From contig NZ_AP023086.1 of NCBI RefSeq assembly GCF_021655555.1, positions 1,952,685-2,016,684 of the forward strand: 64,000 nt of DNA. Reading direction: 5' to 3'. Shown here one piece after another: positions 1 to 11,501 of this stretch. Origin of the DNA: Marinagarivorans cellulosilyticus (GTDB lineage Bacteria > Pseudomonadota > Gammaproteobacteria > Pseudomonadales > Cellvibrionaceae). The notes below the pieces were generated by a model. That model saw only the letters and a list, made by a program, of their open reading frames with translations. It did not search any database and had not been told where the DNA came from. How positions within the stretch are numbered: the first letter of the stretch is position 1; every line of letters begins with the position of its first letter. The position numbers were made by a program, and so were the translations under genes.

Positions 1-69
1 TGGAGATTTACTCACATAGCAGGCTATGTGTCGCAAACCTCCGCCTCGATTAGCAAGAAATCGCTAAAT
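1..69 (+). other. Internal transcribed spacer upstream of tRNA-Ala
   Basis: This is the start of the window inside the 16S-23S spacer. It can fold into a hairpin: CACATAGC (13-20) faces GCTATGTG (23-30), and an outer imperfect stem pairs positions near 2-9 with 36-43. No end of a tRNA-Ile is visible, so that gene, if present, lies further upstream. The structure is probably a processing signal before tRNA-Ala (inference). Confidence 0.4.
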
Positions 70-145
70 GGGGCTATAGCTCAGCTGGGAGAGCGCTTGG
101 TTTGCATCCAAGAGGTCTGCGGTTCGATCCCGCATAGCTCCACCA
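70..145 (+). tRNA. tRNA-Ala (anticodon TGC)
   Basis: A complete 76-base tRNA with encoded CCA. The acceptor arms are GGGGCTA (70-76) and TAGCTCC, followed by ACCA. The anticodon stem is CTTGG/CCAAG, with loop TTTGCAT and anticodon TGC at 103-105. The T arm contains GGTTCGATCC. The sequence is almost identical to the Ala-TGC tRNA found in the 16S-23S spacer of gammaproteobacterial rRNA operons, which is where it sits here. Confidence 0.97.
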
Positions 146-607
146 TTTTTCACTGTTAAATCTTGTAAATAACATCAGAAACCTAATGCTTGGTCGTCTA
201 ATTCAAATTTTAGATGTTATCAGGATTTAGTTTTCTGGTTTTATATCAGACATAATTGATTAAAGTCTTCACGGCTTTAAGCTCTTTAACAAGACGGATT
301 GCGAAGTTGTAAAATGTAATATACAACGATAGAAATGCGTTTTTGTTGTTCGAAAGAATGATGAAAGCGATGAGTTTATCTCAAGCATGTCTATCCGGTG
401 TAAATATCGTTGCATTAATTCTTATCTTCGTTGTTTGTTGATTACTTCGGTAATGAATAAACATGAAGACGAGAACTGAACTATCTCTTTATTTTGTGTG
501 TTATTTGTGGATTTGCTTAGGCAAAGCTGTGAATAACCTGTGATCTAAAGATTAAAGTCGAAACAGTTTCTTGAGTTATCCAGTTAACACAGTCAATTGT
601 GTTATAT
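146..607 (+). other. tRNA-Ala to 23S spacer
   Basis: A transcribed spacer of about 460 bases without a gene. It holds a boxA antitermination element at 281-292. Its last bases (near 590-607) are complementary to the sequence just after 23S (ATATGGTCAAG faces CTTGACCATAT). This is the long stem that RNase III normally cuts to release pre-23S. The rest is AT-rich with no feature I can name. Confidence 0.6.
281..292 (+). promoter_or_regulatory. boxA rRNA antitermination element
   Basis: GCTCTTTAACAA matches the boxA core (TGCTCTTTAACA) that loads the NusB/NusE antitermination complex on rRNA transcripts. It lies between the tRNA and 23S, the usual position of the spacer copy. Confidence 0.7.
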
Positions 608-3480
<2,873 letters not shown>

Positions 3481-3702
3481 ATAACAGAAGTGATTGTGTT
3501 GACTGAGAAAGATAAAGTCATAATGCAACACCGGATAGAGTGTAAGAGATAAACAAACTATCTAAGATATTACAGCGTAAAATACAAAACAGCGTATTCT
3601 ACAAACCTACAAACTTCGCAATTCGTCGACTTATTCGGTGCGGAAGGGCATAAGCTTAGCTAAACGTTAAACTTACTAAGACCTAACCAAACCAAACAGT
3701 TT

Positions 3703-3819
3703 TCCTGACAACAATAGAGCATTGGAACCACCTGATCCCATACCGAACTCAGTAGTGAAACGATGTATCGCCGATGGTAGTGTGGCGTTTCGCCATGTGA
3801 GAGTAGGTCATTGTCAGGT
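3703..3819 (+). rRNA. rrf: 5S ribosomal RNA
   Basis: About 117 bases. The terminal helix is formed by CCTGACAA and TTGTCAGG. The conserved internal segments CCGAACTCAGTAGTGAAACG and GCCGATGGTAGTGTGG are present. It follows 23S after a spacer of about 220 bases and is followed directly by an intrinsic terminator, so it is the last gene of the rRNA operon. Confidence 0.96.
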
Positions 3820-3829
3820 TTTATTCCGA

Positions 3830-3864
3830 AAAACCCCTTAATCGAAAGATTAAGGGGTTTTTTT
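3830..3864 (+). terminator. rRNA operon terminator
   Basis: A strong intrinsic terminator: AAACCCCTTAATC, loop GAAA, GATTAAGGGGTTT, then a run of T. It sits 11 bases after 5S rRNA. Confidence 0.93.
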
Positions 3865-3936
3865 ATGGCTAAATTTTGGTGTCTAGCGCCCACTGCTCAT
3901 TCGGCGGTAGGTGCTTGCGCTTAATATCTAATTACA

Positions 3937-3965
3937 TTGACACTAGAAGCTGCGCTCAGTATCGT
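3937..3965 (+). promoter_or_regulatory. Candidate sigma-70 promoter for hom-thrC
   Basis: A perfect -35 hexamer TTGACA (3937-3942), a 17-base spacer and a -10-like TATCGT (3960-3965), about 80 bases before the hom start and after the rRNA terminator. No Thr- or Ile-rich leader peptide and no attenuator hairpin were seen, so E. coli-style attenuation of the threonine genes is not evident. Confidence 0.45.
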
Positions 3966-4045
3966 AGCGACCCTTTTCGCAGTGATTTTTGAATGTCAAA
4001 TAGTCACAGTTATATAAAATATTAATCACCAATATGAGGTGGGTT

Positions 4046-5350
4046 TTGAAAACCGTAAAAATAGGTATTTGTGGTCTTGGCACCGTTGGCAGCGGTACTT
4101 TTAACGTGATTACGCGGAATCAGGCGGAGATAAATGCTCGTGCAGGCTGCAATATTGAAATTACGCAAGTTGGTGCCCGCCGAGACAATCCAAACGCAGA
4201 TACCAGTACCACCAATGTGACGCGTGATATTTTTGAGGTTGTGAATAACCCAGAGATCGATATTGTTGTTGAGCTTATAGGGGGCACGACTTTAGCAAAA
4301 GAGCTTATCCTTAAGGCGATAGAAAACGGTAAGCACGTAGTGACGGCAAACAAAGCTTTAATTGCTGAGTTTGGTAATGAAATATTTGCACAAGCAAACG
4401 CAAAAGGTGTTTCGGTAGCATACGAGGCTGCGGTTGCTGGTGGCATTCCAATTATTCGTACGTTAAGAGAAGGCCTATCGGCTAATAAAATCCAGTGGCT
4501 AGCAGGTATTATCAACGGTACGGGCAATTTCATATTGACTGAAATGCGCGATAAAGGCCGCACCTTCGAAGATGTTCTTGCTGAGGCTCAGGCTTTAGGG
4601 TACGCCGAAGCTGATCCTACGTTTGATGTAGAAGGTATCGATGCTGCACACAAACTTGTGATTTTGGCTTCTTTAGCCTTTGGCATGCCATTGCAATTTG
4701 ATAAGGTATATTGCGAAGGCATTGCGGACGTTTCGCCAGAAGATGTTACCTATGCTACCGAGCTTGGTTATCGCATCAAGCATTTAGGTATTGCTCGCCA
4801 TCACGAAAGTGGCATTGAGCTGCGTGTACACCCTACGTTCATTCCTGAGCGGCGCCTAATTGCTAATGTTGATGGTGTGGATAATGCTATTTTAGTTAAA
4901 GGCGATGCGGTTGGCTCGACCATGTATTACGGCCCTGGCGCTGGTAGCGAGCCGACAGCGTCATCAGTAATTGCAGATGTTGTTGATTTAGCGCGAATGC
5001 TGTCTGCCGACCCAGAAAACCGCGTACCTTATTTGGGTTTTGTAGCTAAAAGTTTGCAAGAGCATGCAATCATGCCTATGGGTGAAATAGAAACTGGTTA
5101 TTACCTGCGTTTATCCGCAGTTGATAAGCCTGGAGTGCTTTCTAAAGTAACGCAAATATTAAGTGATCAAGGCATTAGTATTGAAGCGTTGATACAGAAG
5201 GAGCCTAAAGACGATCAAGTCGAGGTCCCTGTTATTGTGCTGACTAATCGCGTAAAAGAAAAACTAATGAACGAAGCCATCGGCAAGATAGAGGCTTTGG
5301 ATACTATTGTGGGTAAGGTTGTTCGTATTAGAGTGGAGTCCTTGGCTTAA
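4046..5350 (+). CDS. hom: Homoserine dehydrogenase (with ACT domain)
   Basis: Reduces aspartate semialdehyde to homoserine with NAD(P)H in the cytosolic branch to threonine and methionine. The protein is about 434 residues, the usual length of the monofunctional enzyme. The N-terminal Rossmann motif GICGLGTVGSG binds the nucleotide. It is followed by the catalytic region (NGTGNFILT, then YAEADPTFDVEGIDAAHK) and a C-terminal ACT domain beginning LRLSAVDKPGVLSKV, the usual site of feedback control. I place the start at TTG 4046. A GAGGTGG Shine-Dalgarno at 4036-4042 lies a suitable distance before it and overlaps the in-frame ATG at 4034, so that ATG is less likely. thrC follows after 53 bases on the same strand and is probably co-transcribed. 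It is distinct from the aspartokinase fusions (ThrA) of enterics. Confidence 0.95.
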   Translation: MKTVKIGICGLGTVGSGTFNVITRNQAEINARAGCNIEITQVGARRDNPNADTSTTNVTRDIFEVVNNPEIDIVVELIGGTTLAKELILKAIENGKHVVTANKALIAEFGNEIFAQANAKGVSVAYEAAVAGGIPIIRTLREGLSANKIQWLAGIINGTGNFILTEMRDKGRTFEDVLAEAQALGYAEADPTFDVEGIDAAHKLVILASLAFGMPLQFDKVYCEGIADVSPEDVTYATELGYRIKHLGIARHHESGIELRVHPTFIPERRLIANVDGVDNAILVKGDAVGSTMYYGPGAGSEPTASSVIADVVDLARMLSADPENRVPYLGFVAKSLQEHAIMPMGEIETGYYLRLSAVDKPGVLSKVTQILSDQGISIEALIQKEPKDDQVEVPVIVLTNRVKEKLMNEAIGKIEALDTIVGKVVRIRVESLA

Positions 5351-5403
5351 GGCGTCGCTGTAAACTTAACTGCATTGCTAAATTAAAAACCTGAGACATT
5401 ATT

Positions 5404-6798
5404 GTGAAATTTATAAGTACCCGCGGGCAGGCGCCCGCACTCAGTTTTGAAGACGTTGTTTTGACTGGGCTTGCCTCTGATGGCGGCCTTTATGTGCCTG
5501 AATCTATTCCGCAGTTCAGCGCTGCAGAAATTAAAGAAATGCGCGGCTTACCATATAATGAATTGGCCTTTAAAATTATGGCGCCGTTTGTTGATGGTGA
5601 AGTTTCCGATGAAGATTTAAAAGATATTATCGATCGCTCTTATGAGTCTTTTCGTCACAGTGCCATTGCACCTTTGGTGCAAACTAGCCACAACGAATTT
5701 ATTTTAGAGCTATTTCAAGGCCCGACCTTAGCATTCAAAGATTTTGCTCTTCAGTTTTTAGGTAATTTACTCGACTTTATATTAGAAAAGCGCCAGCAAA
5801 AAGTCGTTATTATGGGCGCAACATCAGGGGATACTGGATCCGCGGCTATTGAAGGTTGTAGGCATTGTAAAAATGTTGATATTTTTATTTTGCACCCGAA
5901 TAAGCGCGTATCGGAGGTTCAGCGCCGCCAGATGACCACGGTCATTGAAGATAATGTTCACAATATCGCGTTAGAAGGTAATTTTGATGATTGTCAAAAT
6001 ATGGTTAAAGCCAGTTTTGCTGATCAGTCTTTTTTACCGGAAGGCCGCCAGTTAGTTGCAGTTAATTCTATTAACTGGGCTCGAATTATGGCGCAGATTG
6101 TCTACTACTTTTATGCAGGCGTAGCTGTTGGTTCGCCTGATCGTAAAGTCTCTTTTTCTGTTCCTACAGGAAACTTTGGTGATATTTTTGCCGGTTACTT
6201 AGCTAGCCGTATGGGGCTGCCTATTGACCAGCTAGTTATTGCGACTAACCAGAACGATATCCTTCACCGCTGTATTAGTGCTAACGATCATTCCAAGCAG
6301 CCGCTAGAGCATTCTTTGTCGCCAAGCATGGATATTATGGTGTCTAGTAACTTCGAGCGAATGCTTTTTGACTTGTATGATCGCAACGGTAGCGCAATTG
6401 CAACGCTGATGGATGAGTTTAAAAGTGGCAGCATGAAGTTAAGTGATGCCGCATTATCGCGTGCGCGCGAGTTGTTTAGCAGTTATCGTTTAAGTGACGA
6501 AGCTGTACTGGCTGTGATTAAGGATACATTTGAGGCTACAGAATATTTGCTAGACCCTCACACTGCTATCGGTGTTGAAGCTGCACGTAAAACACGCCGC
6601 AGTAACGATGTGCCAATGGTTTGCTTAGCTACCGCGCACCCAGCCAAATTCCCCGAAGCTATTCAAAAAGCTGGCTGTCAAGATCCTTCATTACCGCATC
6701 ATATGCAGGATTTGTTTGATCGCGAAGAGCGTTATCAGGTGCTCGACAACGATATAACGAAGGTGCATAGTTTTATGGGCGACCACATTCGCACGTAG
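5404..6798 (+). CDS. thrC: Threonine synthase
   Basis: A PLP enzyme that converts O-phosphohomoserine to threonine, the last step of the pathway begun by the neighbouring hom gene. The 464-residue protein starts at GTG with MKFISTRGQAP, typical of the bacterial ThrC type. The PLP lysine lies in PTLAFKDFALQF (about residues 107-118). The phosphate-binding loop is GATSGDTGSAA, and PTGNFGDIFAGY is also conserved. A strong terminator follows the stop codon, so hom-thrC form a closed two-gene unit. Nothing is missing from the family motifs I can see. Confidence 0.96.
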   Translation: MKFISTRGQAPALSFEDVVLTGLASDGGLYVPESIPQFSAAEIKEMRGLPYNELAFKIMAPFVDGEVSDEDLKDIIDRSYESFRHSAIAPLVQTSHNEFILELFQGPTLAFKDFALQFLGNLLDFILEKRQQKVVIMGATSGDTGSAAIEGCRHCKNVDIFILHPNKRVSEVQRRQMTTVIEDNVHNIALEGNFDDCQNMVKASFADQSFLPEGRQLVAVNSINWARIMAQIVYYFYAGVAVGSPDRKVSFSVPTGNFGDIFAGYLASRMGLPIDQLVIATNQNDILHRCISANDHSKQPLEHSLSPSMDIMVSSNFERMLFDLYDRNGSAIATLMDEFKSGSMKLSDAALSRARELFSSYRLSDEAVLAVIKDTFEATEYLLDPHTAIGVEAARKTRRSNDVPMVCLATAHPAKFPEAIQKAGCQDPSLPHHMQDLFDREERYQVLDNDITKVHSFMGDHIRT

Positions 6799-6814
6799 TA
6801 GTCGTGATATTTGT

Positions 6815-6847
6815 AAAAAAACCGCCTATTAAACGGCGGTTTTTTTG
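6815..6847 (+). terminator. Terminator of hom-thrC
   Basis: AAACCGCC, a short loop, then GGCGGTTT followed by a T run, just after the thrC stop codon. Confidence 0.9.
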
Positions 6848-6953
6848 TTTGTGGCCAAGCTAGAGTGTTGGTTAACAATTTGCTTGTTGATTAATAGCGC
6901 AGCTAAAGGCGATAAACAGTTATAGTAAATTAGTTACTTTATAGATTGGTTTA

Positions 6954-7778
6954 ATGGGTATGGAACCTTCGCAAATATCAGTTGTTTTTGGCGTGGTTAC
7001 GCTACTTGTCGTGGTGTTGGCTGCGGTAGTGTGGCTTGTGCGGCGTCAGCACCAAAAGCAAAAGCGTGCACAGGGAGTTATTTGGCTGCAGGCGCTGCGC
7101 TCTATGTTAATGCACATACAGCGCCACAGGGGGCTTACCACTACGGTTTTAGGTGGCGACGTTACGTTAGTCGGCAAGCTAGAAGAGGCTCAGCGCAATG
7201 TGAGTCGCGACCTTGGGCATATTGCTTTGGTGGGCGACTGGATTAAAGATAACCCAAACTGGGAGGCCATTACCGCTCATTGGGCTCGTTTAGCTGGGCA
7301 ATATCAGCGTTTAGATGCGCGTAAAAATCTCGATCAGCACAATAAGTTGATTAAGGGAATTTTGGTTTTTATTGATGATGTGGCTATTGAGCACTACTTA
7401 GTTGGCGCTCGTTTAGATGATGTATCTTGGCGGTTTGTATTGGCTGTCGTAGAGCAATTAGGGCAAATTCGTGCCGTAGGCTTAGCCTATATTGCAAGCT
7501 TAGAGCGTAGCGAAAGTGCGCCAAGGTTGCGCAATGCGCTACAAGTCCTTATGGAGGAGTTCTCAAGTACGTCTACTCACGCAGAATATTCGCGTTTCTT
7601 AACGGATGCTCATCGACATAAAATTCAACAATTCCTTACGGCGTTTCCTTTAGCATTGCTGGAAAACCCTAAGGCTTGTCCACTGCAAAGCTATTATCAA
7701 ACTGCAACGGGTGTTATTGACGAGCTTTATCTGCAGTTTGATGATCAGTTGCAGTCTTCTCTTGCGGTAATAGTTTGA
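6954..7778 (+). CDS. Membrane-anchored NIT-like (nitrate/nitrite-sensing-type) protein
   Basis: A 274-residue protein with one N-terminal transmembrane helix (about residues 9-29, VVFGVVTLLVVVLAAVVWLV), a short basic stretch and a long alpha-helical domain. The segment LMHIQRHRGLTT and the later LGQIRAVGLAYIASL resemble the conserved Q-x-x-RG-L and RA-x-G motifs of NIT domains (PF08376), which sense nitrate/nitrite in some receptors. No GGDEF, kinase or methyl-accepting output domain follows, so signal transfer would need a partner. It stands alone after the thrC terminator. The start could also be the second ATG at 6960; neither has a clear Shine-Dalgarno. The NIT assignment is from motif memory only; otherwise it is an uncharacterised membrane protein. 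Confidence 0.6.
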   Translation: MGMEPSQISVVFGVVTLLVVVLAAVVWLVRRQHQKQKRAQGVIWLQALRSMLMHIQRHRGLTTTVLGGDVTLVGKLEEAQRNVSRDLGHIALVGDWIKDNPNWEAITAHWARLAGQYQRLDARKNLDQHNKLIKGILVFIDDVAIEHYLVGARLDDVSWRFVLAVVEQLGQIRAVGLAYIASLERSESAPRLRNALQVLMEEFSSTSTHAEYSRFLTDAHRHKIQQFLTAFPLALLENPKACPLQSYYQTATGVIDELYLQFDDQLQSSLAVIV

Positions 7779-8033
7779 ACCGTAGAGCTTCTTTTCCATG
7801 GCTGGCGCAATTTGTTTGCCGCTTATGGTAGGGTGCCTAGCTTTTTAACCTAGAAACCGCAGCTGAGAGCCAAAAAGATGCGGGTTCCATTGGTGTGCAT
7901 AGCGTGCAGTAAAAATGCGTGGTCACCTTATTGGGATGAGCCATTTTTATCACGCGTTAGGTGCGCCAAGGGGGTGTGAAGACTTTGGCGGTTCAACTGC
8001 TGTTTTTAGGTTTAAATTAGGCCTCGTTATCCC

Positions 8034-9758
8034 ATGCATAAAAAAATCCTCCCGCGCACAGTTCAAGGTGAATTTCAGTTGCGCTCTGTATCGCCGGTTC
8101 TTGCGCGTGTTTATGCTGCTCGCGGGGTACTGGATGATAGCCAATTAGATTATTCACTAAAACATTTATTTAGGCCGTCTTTGCTAAAGGGGGTTGATAG
8201 TGCGTTAGCGTTATTGCTGAGTGCCCGCAAAGCGCAGCAACGCATATTGATTGTGGGGGATTTTGATGCCGATGGTGCTACGAGTACGGCGGTAGCTGTG
8301 CGTTGCTTAAGGGCTTTGGGGTTTGAGTTTGTCGATTATTTGGTGCCGAACCGGTTTGAATACGGTTACGGTTTAACGCCAGAAATTGTAGCGGTCGCAA
8401 AGCAGTTTGAGCCAGAGCTTTTAATTACCGTCGATAACGGTATTTCTAGTTTGCAAGGCGTGGCGGCAGCACAAGCGGCTGGAATGAAAGTGTTAGTGAC
8501 GGACCATCACTTGCCTGCTGCTGAGTTACCTACGGCAGACGCAATTGTGAATCCTAATCAGCCACATTGTGACTTCCCGACTAAAAATTGCGCTGGTGTT
8601 GGTGTTATTTTTTATGTGATGTCGGCATTGCGCTCTGCAATGCAAACAGAGGGCTTTTTTACTGATGCGCCGGCCCCTAACTTTGCTCACTTTTTGGATC
8701 TTGTTTCTTTAGGGACTGTGGCCGATGTGGTGCCGCTGGACCACAATAATCGTATTTTTGTACAGCAGGGCTTACTGCGTATGCGCGCAGGCTTTGCATG
8801 CGAAGGGATAAAAGCTATTGCTCAAGTCGCGGGTAGGCAGCTTGAAAAGCTACGCGCTACCGATTTAGGGTTTATGGTGGGGCCCCGTTTAAATGCGGCT
8901 GGCCGGCTAGACGATATGAGCTTGGGTATTCGTTGCTTACTCGCAGACGACCCCGCGGAAGCCTTGGCGCTGGCAGCTGAGTTGGATGCCTTAAATAAAG
9001 AGCGCCGCGCAATAGAGGGCAGCATGCAAGCGGATGCGGAGGCCTTTTTAGCGGCGCTGGATAAAGACGAGGGTGGCGAAGTACCAGCCGGTGTGTGTTT
9101 GTATCAAGAGGATTGGCACCAAGGTGTAATTGGCATTTTGGCGTCGCGTGTTAAAGAAAAGCTACATCGCCCGACTATTGTTTTTGCAGACGATAATGAA
9201 ACAACGCTTAAAGGTTCTGGCCGCTCTGTGCCGGGTATTCATTTGCGTGATGTGCTAGATGATGTAGCGGCTAAAAACCCTAGCATGCTAACCAAGTTTG
9301 GCGGCCATGCGATGGCGGCGGGTTTAAGTTTAGAAAAAAAGTATTTGCAGGCTTTTGAAAAAAGCTTTGCAGCCGTTGTTGCTGAAAGAGCTGGCGCCGA
9401 GGGTTTAACGCCGATTATTTATACCGATGGTGAGCTTAAGGCTGACGACTTTAATCTGGTGCTAGCACACGAACTAGAACATGCCGGCCCGTGGGGGCAA
9501 GCATTTCCAGAGCCGTGCTTTAGTGGCGAATTTATGATTGTTAATCAGCGTATCGTTGGGCAAAAGCATTTAAAGCTGGTTTTGGCGTTACCCTCGGCAC
9601 CGCAGCAAACGTTAGATGCTATCCATTTTAATTGTGACTTAGATCAGTGGCCATCAGCAGAGTGTGCGCATATATTTGCTGTTTTTAAATTGCAGGTGAA
9701 TGAATTTAATGGGCGTCAAAACGTGCAGTTAATGGTAGATCATTTAGAGCCGCGCTAA
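8034..9758 (+). CDS. recJ: Single-stranded-DNA-specific exonuclease RecJ
   Basis: A 5'-3' ssDNA exonuclease used in recombination and mismatch repair. At 574 residues it has the normal RecJ length. DHH-phosphoesterase motifs are visible: DFDADG (76-81), DNG (134-136) and TDHH (156-159), which bind the catalytic Mn ions. The DHHA1 part contains GFMVGPRLNAAGRL and later SGRSVPGIHL and KFGGHAMAAGLSL. The start ATG has no good Shine-Dalgarno, but the N-terminus fits the family. It lies on the same strand as hom-thrC, an arrangement familiar from Pseudomonas relatives. It converges with the acetyltransferase gene, leaving only four bases between the stop codons and no obvious terminator. Confidence 0.96.
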   Translation: MHKKILPRTVQGEFQLRSVSPVLARVYAARGVLDDSQLDYSLKHLFRPSLLKGVDSALALLLSARKAQQRILIVGDFDADGATSTAVAVRCLRALGFEFVDYLVPNRFEYGYGLTPEIVAVAKQFEPELLITVDNGISSLQGVAAAQAAGMKVLVTDHHLPAAELPTADAIVNPNQPHCDFPTKNCAGVGVIFYVMSALRSAMQTEGFFTDAPAPNFAHFLDLVSLGTVADVVPLDHNNRIFVQQGLLRMRAGFACEGIKAIAQVAGRQLEKLRATDLGFMVGPRLNAAGRLDDMSLGIRCLLADDPAEALALAAELDALNKERRAIEGSMQADAEAFLAALDKDEGGEVPAGVCLYQEDWHQGVIGILASRVKEKLHRPTIVFADDNETTLKGSGRSVPGIHLRDVLDDVAAKNPSMLTKFGGHAMAAGLSLEKKYLQAFEKSFAAVVAERAGAEGLTPIIYTDGELKADDFNLVLAHELEHAGPWGQAFPEPCFSGEFMIVNQRIVGQKHLKLVLALPSAPQQTLDAIHFNCDLDQWPSAECAHIFAVFKLQVNEFNGRQNVQLMVDHLEPR

Positions 9759-9762
9759 CGTA

Positions 9763-10572
9763 TTACGAGGCCAGTTGTGCTGTTAGGCTATTGGGTGGCA
9801 ATTGGAAATGCTCGGTAAGCGCGCTATTTATGTCGTTTACAGTAGATTCGGTAACGGTACCTCCTTGTGTTATACGCAACCGGTTACCAAGCATTACCTT
9901 TTTGCCCGTTGGGGTGAATATCAAAGCGATTAACTGTTTTACAAAGAGCGTATCTGGGTGGGTTGAATTCATATAATTCGCTGGCGCGAAGTCGATGAAT
10001 TCGTAATGATTTAAATTAAAACTGTATTGCGGCAAGCGTTCGTTATTTATTATGGCCTCGAGCAAAAAGTTATTATCTTGCTGGCTTAGAAAAAACTGCT
10101 CGCCGCATTGGGTAATATTCGTATTGGTATCTTTTAAATTCATAGGCGCACGAATGCCGTGGCTGCCAAAACCAAGGTCCAATAAATATTGCTCGCCATC
10201 GATTGTTGCCACTAAGGCCATATGCGTTTTTGGGCGCTTTGCTGGATAAAACATTGGCCTGCAGGCCACTAGCTGGTATTCCACTGCTAGCGCTTGCAAT
10301 ACGAGTGCGAACAAGCCATTCAATTCGTAACAATAACCGCCGCGTTTTTGGGTGATTATTTTATCGATAAAAACATCTGGCTCTAGCGATACGATATAGC
10401 CGTTTTGCACTTCGGTATTTTCAAAGGGAATGGTTTCAAGTTGCTGTTGCATAAGCGCACAGATGCTTTCCAGGCTGTTATTCGCCTCGCCGGTAAAGCC
10501 TATGCGCTCAAGATACCTAGGGAGAAAAGCGTTGCTAGGGTGATAGTCGAGCGGGGAGTTGGTTGAATCCAT
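9763..10572 (-). CDS. nat: Arylamine N-acetyltransferase
   Basis: Transfers acetyl groups from acetyl-CoA to arylamines, hydrazines or related substrates. The 269-residue length is usual for bacterial NATs. The Cys-His-Asp triad is visible: Cys81 in KRGGYCYELNGL, His117 in KTHMALV and Asp132 in LLDLGFGSHG. The N-terminal IPFENTEV motif is also typical. It is a single minus-strand gene between recJ and a DUF1566 gene, so the context says nothing about its natural substrate. The start ATG is preceded by a GGGA-type ribosome site. Confidence 0.92.
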   Translation of the reverse strand: MDSTNSPLDYHPSNAFLPRYLERIGFTGEANNSLESICALMQQQLETIPFENTEVQNGYIVSLEPDVFIDKIITQKRGGYCYELNGLFALVLQALAVEYQLVACRPMFYPAKRPKTHMALVATIDGEQYLLDLGFGSHGIRAPMNLKDTNTNITQCGEQFFLSQQDNNFLLEAIINNERLPQYSFNLNHYEFIDFAPANYMNSTHPDTLFVKQLIALIFTPTGKKVMLGNRLRITQGGTVTESTVNDINSALTEHFQLPPNSLTAQLAS

Positions 10573-10730
10573 TGGAGTTCCCTATTTTGAAGCAATGTGA
10601 CGGAGATTTTCCGGTAGATTAAAAACTGTGTCAAAGCGCAATTTAATATCGCAGCCGTTTCGCTAAGCTAACGACAATTATGCGTTGCAGGTGAAAACGC
10701 AAACCCGACTAAACGTGACATAGGAAAAGT

Positions 10731-11501
10731 ATGAAATTTGTGGCTTTGCTAGTGCTATGCCTTACGGTGGCAGGTTGTATTAGCGATGATGTAAAAACCA
10801 ATGCGCCAGCCTTAGCACCACTAAACGATACGGGCGTTACTGTGTGTATGTCTGGTGTTTGGGAGCAAGAAGATTGCGCGAATACCGATAGGCATGCTCA
10901 GGATGGTATGCACGGACGTGATGCCGATGCTGCAATCGTAAAAGCAGGAACAGGGCTTGCCGGTTTTGATTTTACTAAGCGCGACGCCACTGGCGCGGAG
11001 ATTCCCGACCAGGCGGCTGTGTGGCAAGAGGATGCTTGGGTATGCGTCGAAGACAACGTCACAGGCTTGTTATGGGAAGTGAAATCGGGCGATGCTAATG
11101 CTGTGCGCTATGGTAATCACACCTATAGCTGGCATGCTCCTAATGGCAGCGCTAACGGCGGTAATGCCGGAGCGACAAATGGTGGTGTTTGCACCGGTGT
11201 CGATTGCGATACGGCGGCTTATATTACCTTGGCAAATAATGCTGCTTGGTGCGGCCAAAGCGACTGGCGCTTGCCAACGGTCAGCGAGTTGTTATCGATT
11301 GCCGATCAAAGCCGCGCTAATCCTCCTTTAGATGGCGCCATCTTCCCAAACAGTGCTTACAACGCACATTGGACTTCGCAAACAGTAGCCTTTAACCCTG
11401 AGTTTGCTTGGTATGTATACTTCACGGCAGCCGGTAATGGGATTATTAATAAAACCAATGCCGCCCATATTCGCCTTGTGAGTGGAGGCTTGTTGCAATG
11501 A
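10731..11501 (+). CDS. DUF1566 (Lcl C-terminal type) lipoprotein
   Basis: A 256-residue predicted lipoprotein. The signal peptide MKFVALLVLCLTVAGC ends in a lipobox. The body carries the DUF1566 pattern: a segment with VTGLLWEVKS, then CGQSDWRLPTVSELLSIAD and finally HIRLVSGG. The domain is common in secreted proteins of marine bacteria and has no established enzymatic role. Several cysteines (CMSGVWEQEDC, CVE, GVCTGVDC) suggest disulfides in the periplasm or on the surface. A good Shine-Dalgarno (AGGAAAA) precedes the ATG. The stop codon overlaps the start of the next DUF1566 gene (ATGA), so the two are translationally coupled. Confidence 0.85.
   Translation: MKFVALLVLCLTVAGCISDDVKTNAPALAPLNDTGVTVCMSGVWEQEDCANTDRHAQDGMHGRDADAAIVKAGTGLAGFDFTKRDATGAEIPDQAAVWQEDAWVCVEDNVTGLLWEVKSGDANAVRYGNHTYSWHAPNGSANGGNAGATNGGVCTGVDCDTAAYITLANNAAWCGQSDWRLPTVSELLSIADQSRANPPLDGAIFPNSAYNAHWTSQTVAFNPEFAWYVYFTAAGNGIINKTNAAHIRLVSGGLLQ

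Noticed and set aside
3866..4045. A threonine-operon attenuator before hom
   Set aside because: The only small frame in this stretch is not rich in Thr or Ile, and no terminator/antiterminator pair was seen.
7915..8148. A 77-codon frame overlapping the start of recJ
   Set aside because: It runs in another frame over the recJ N-terminus and has no ribosome site or recognisable product.
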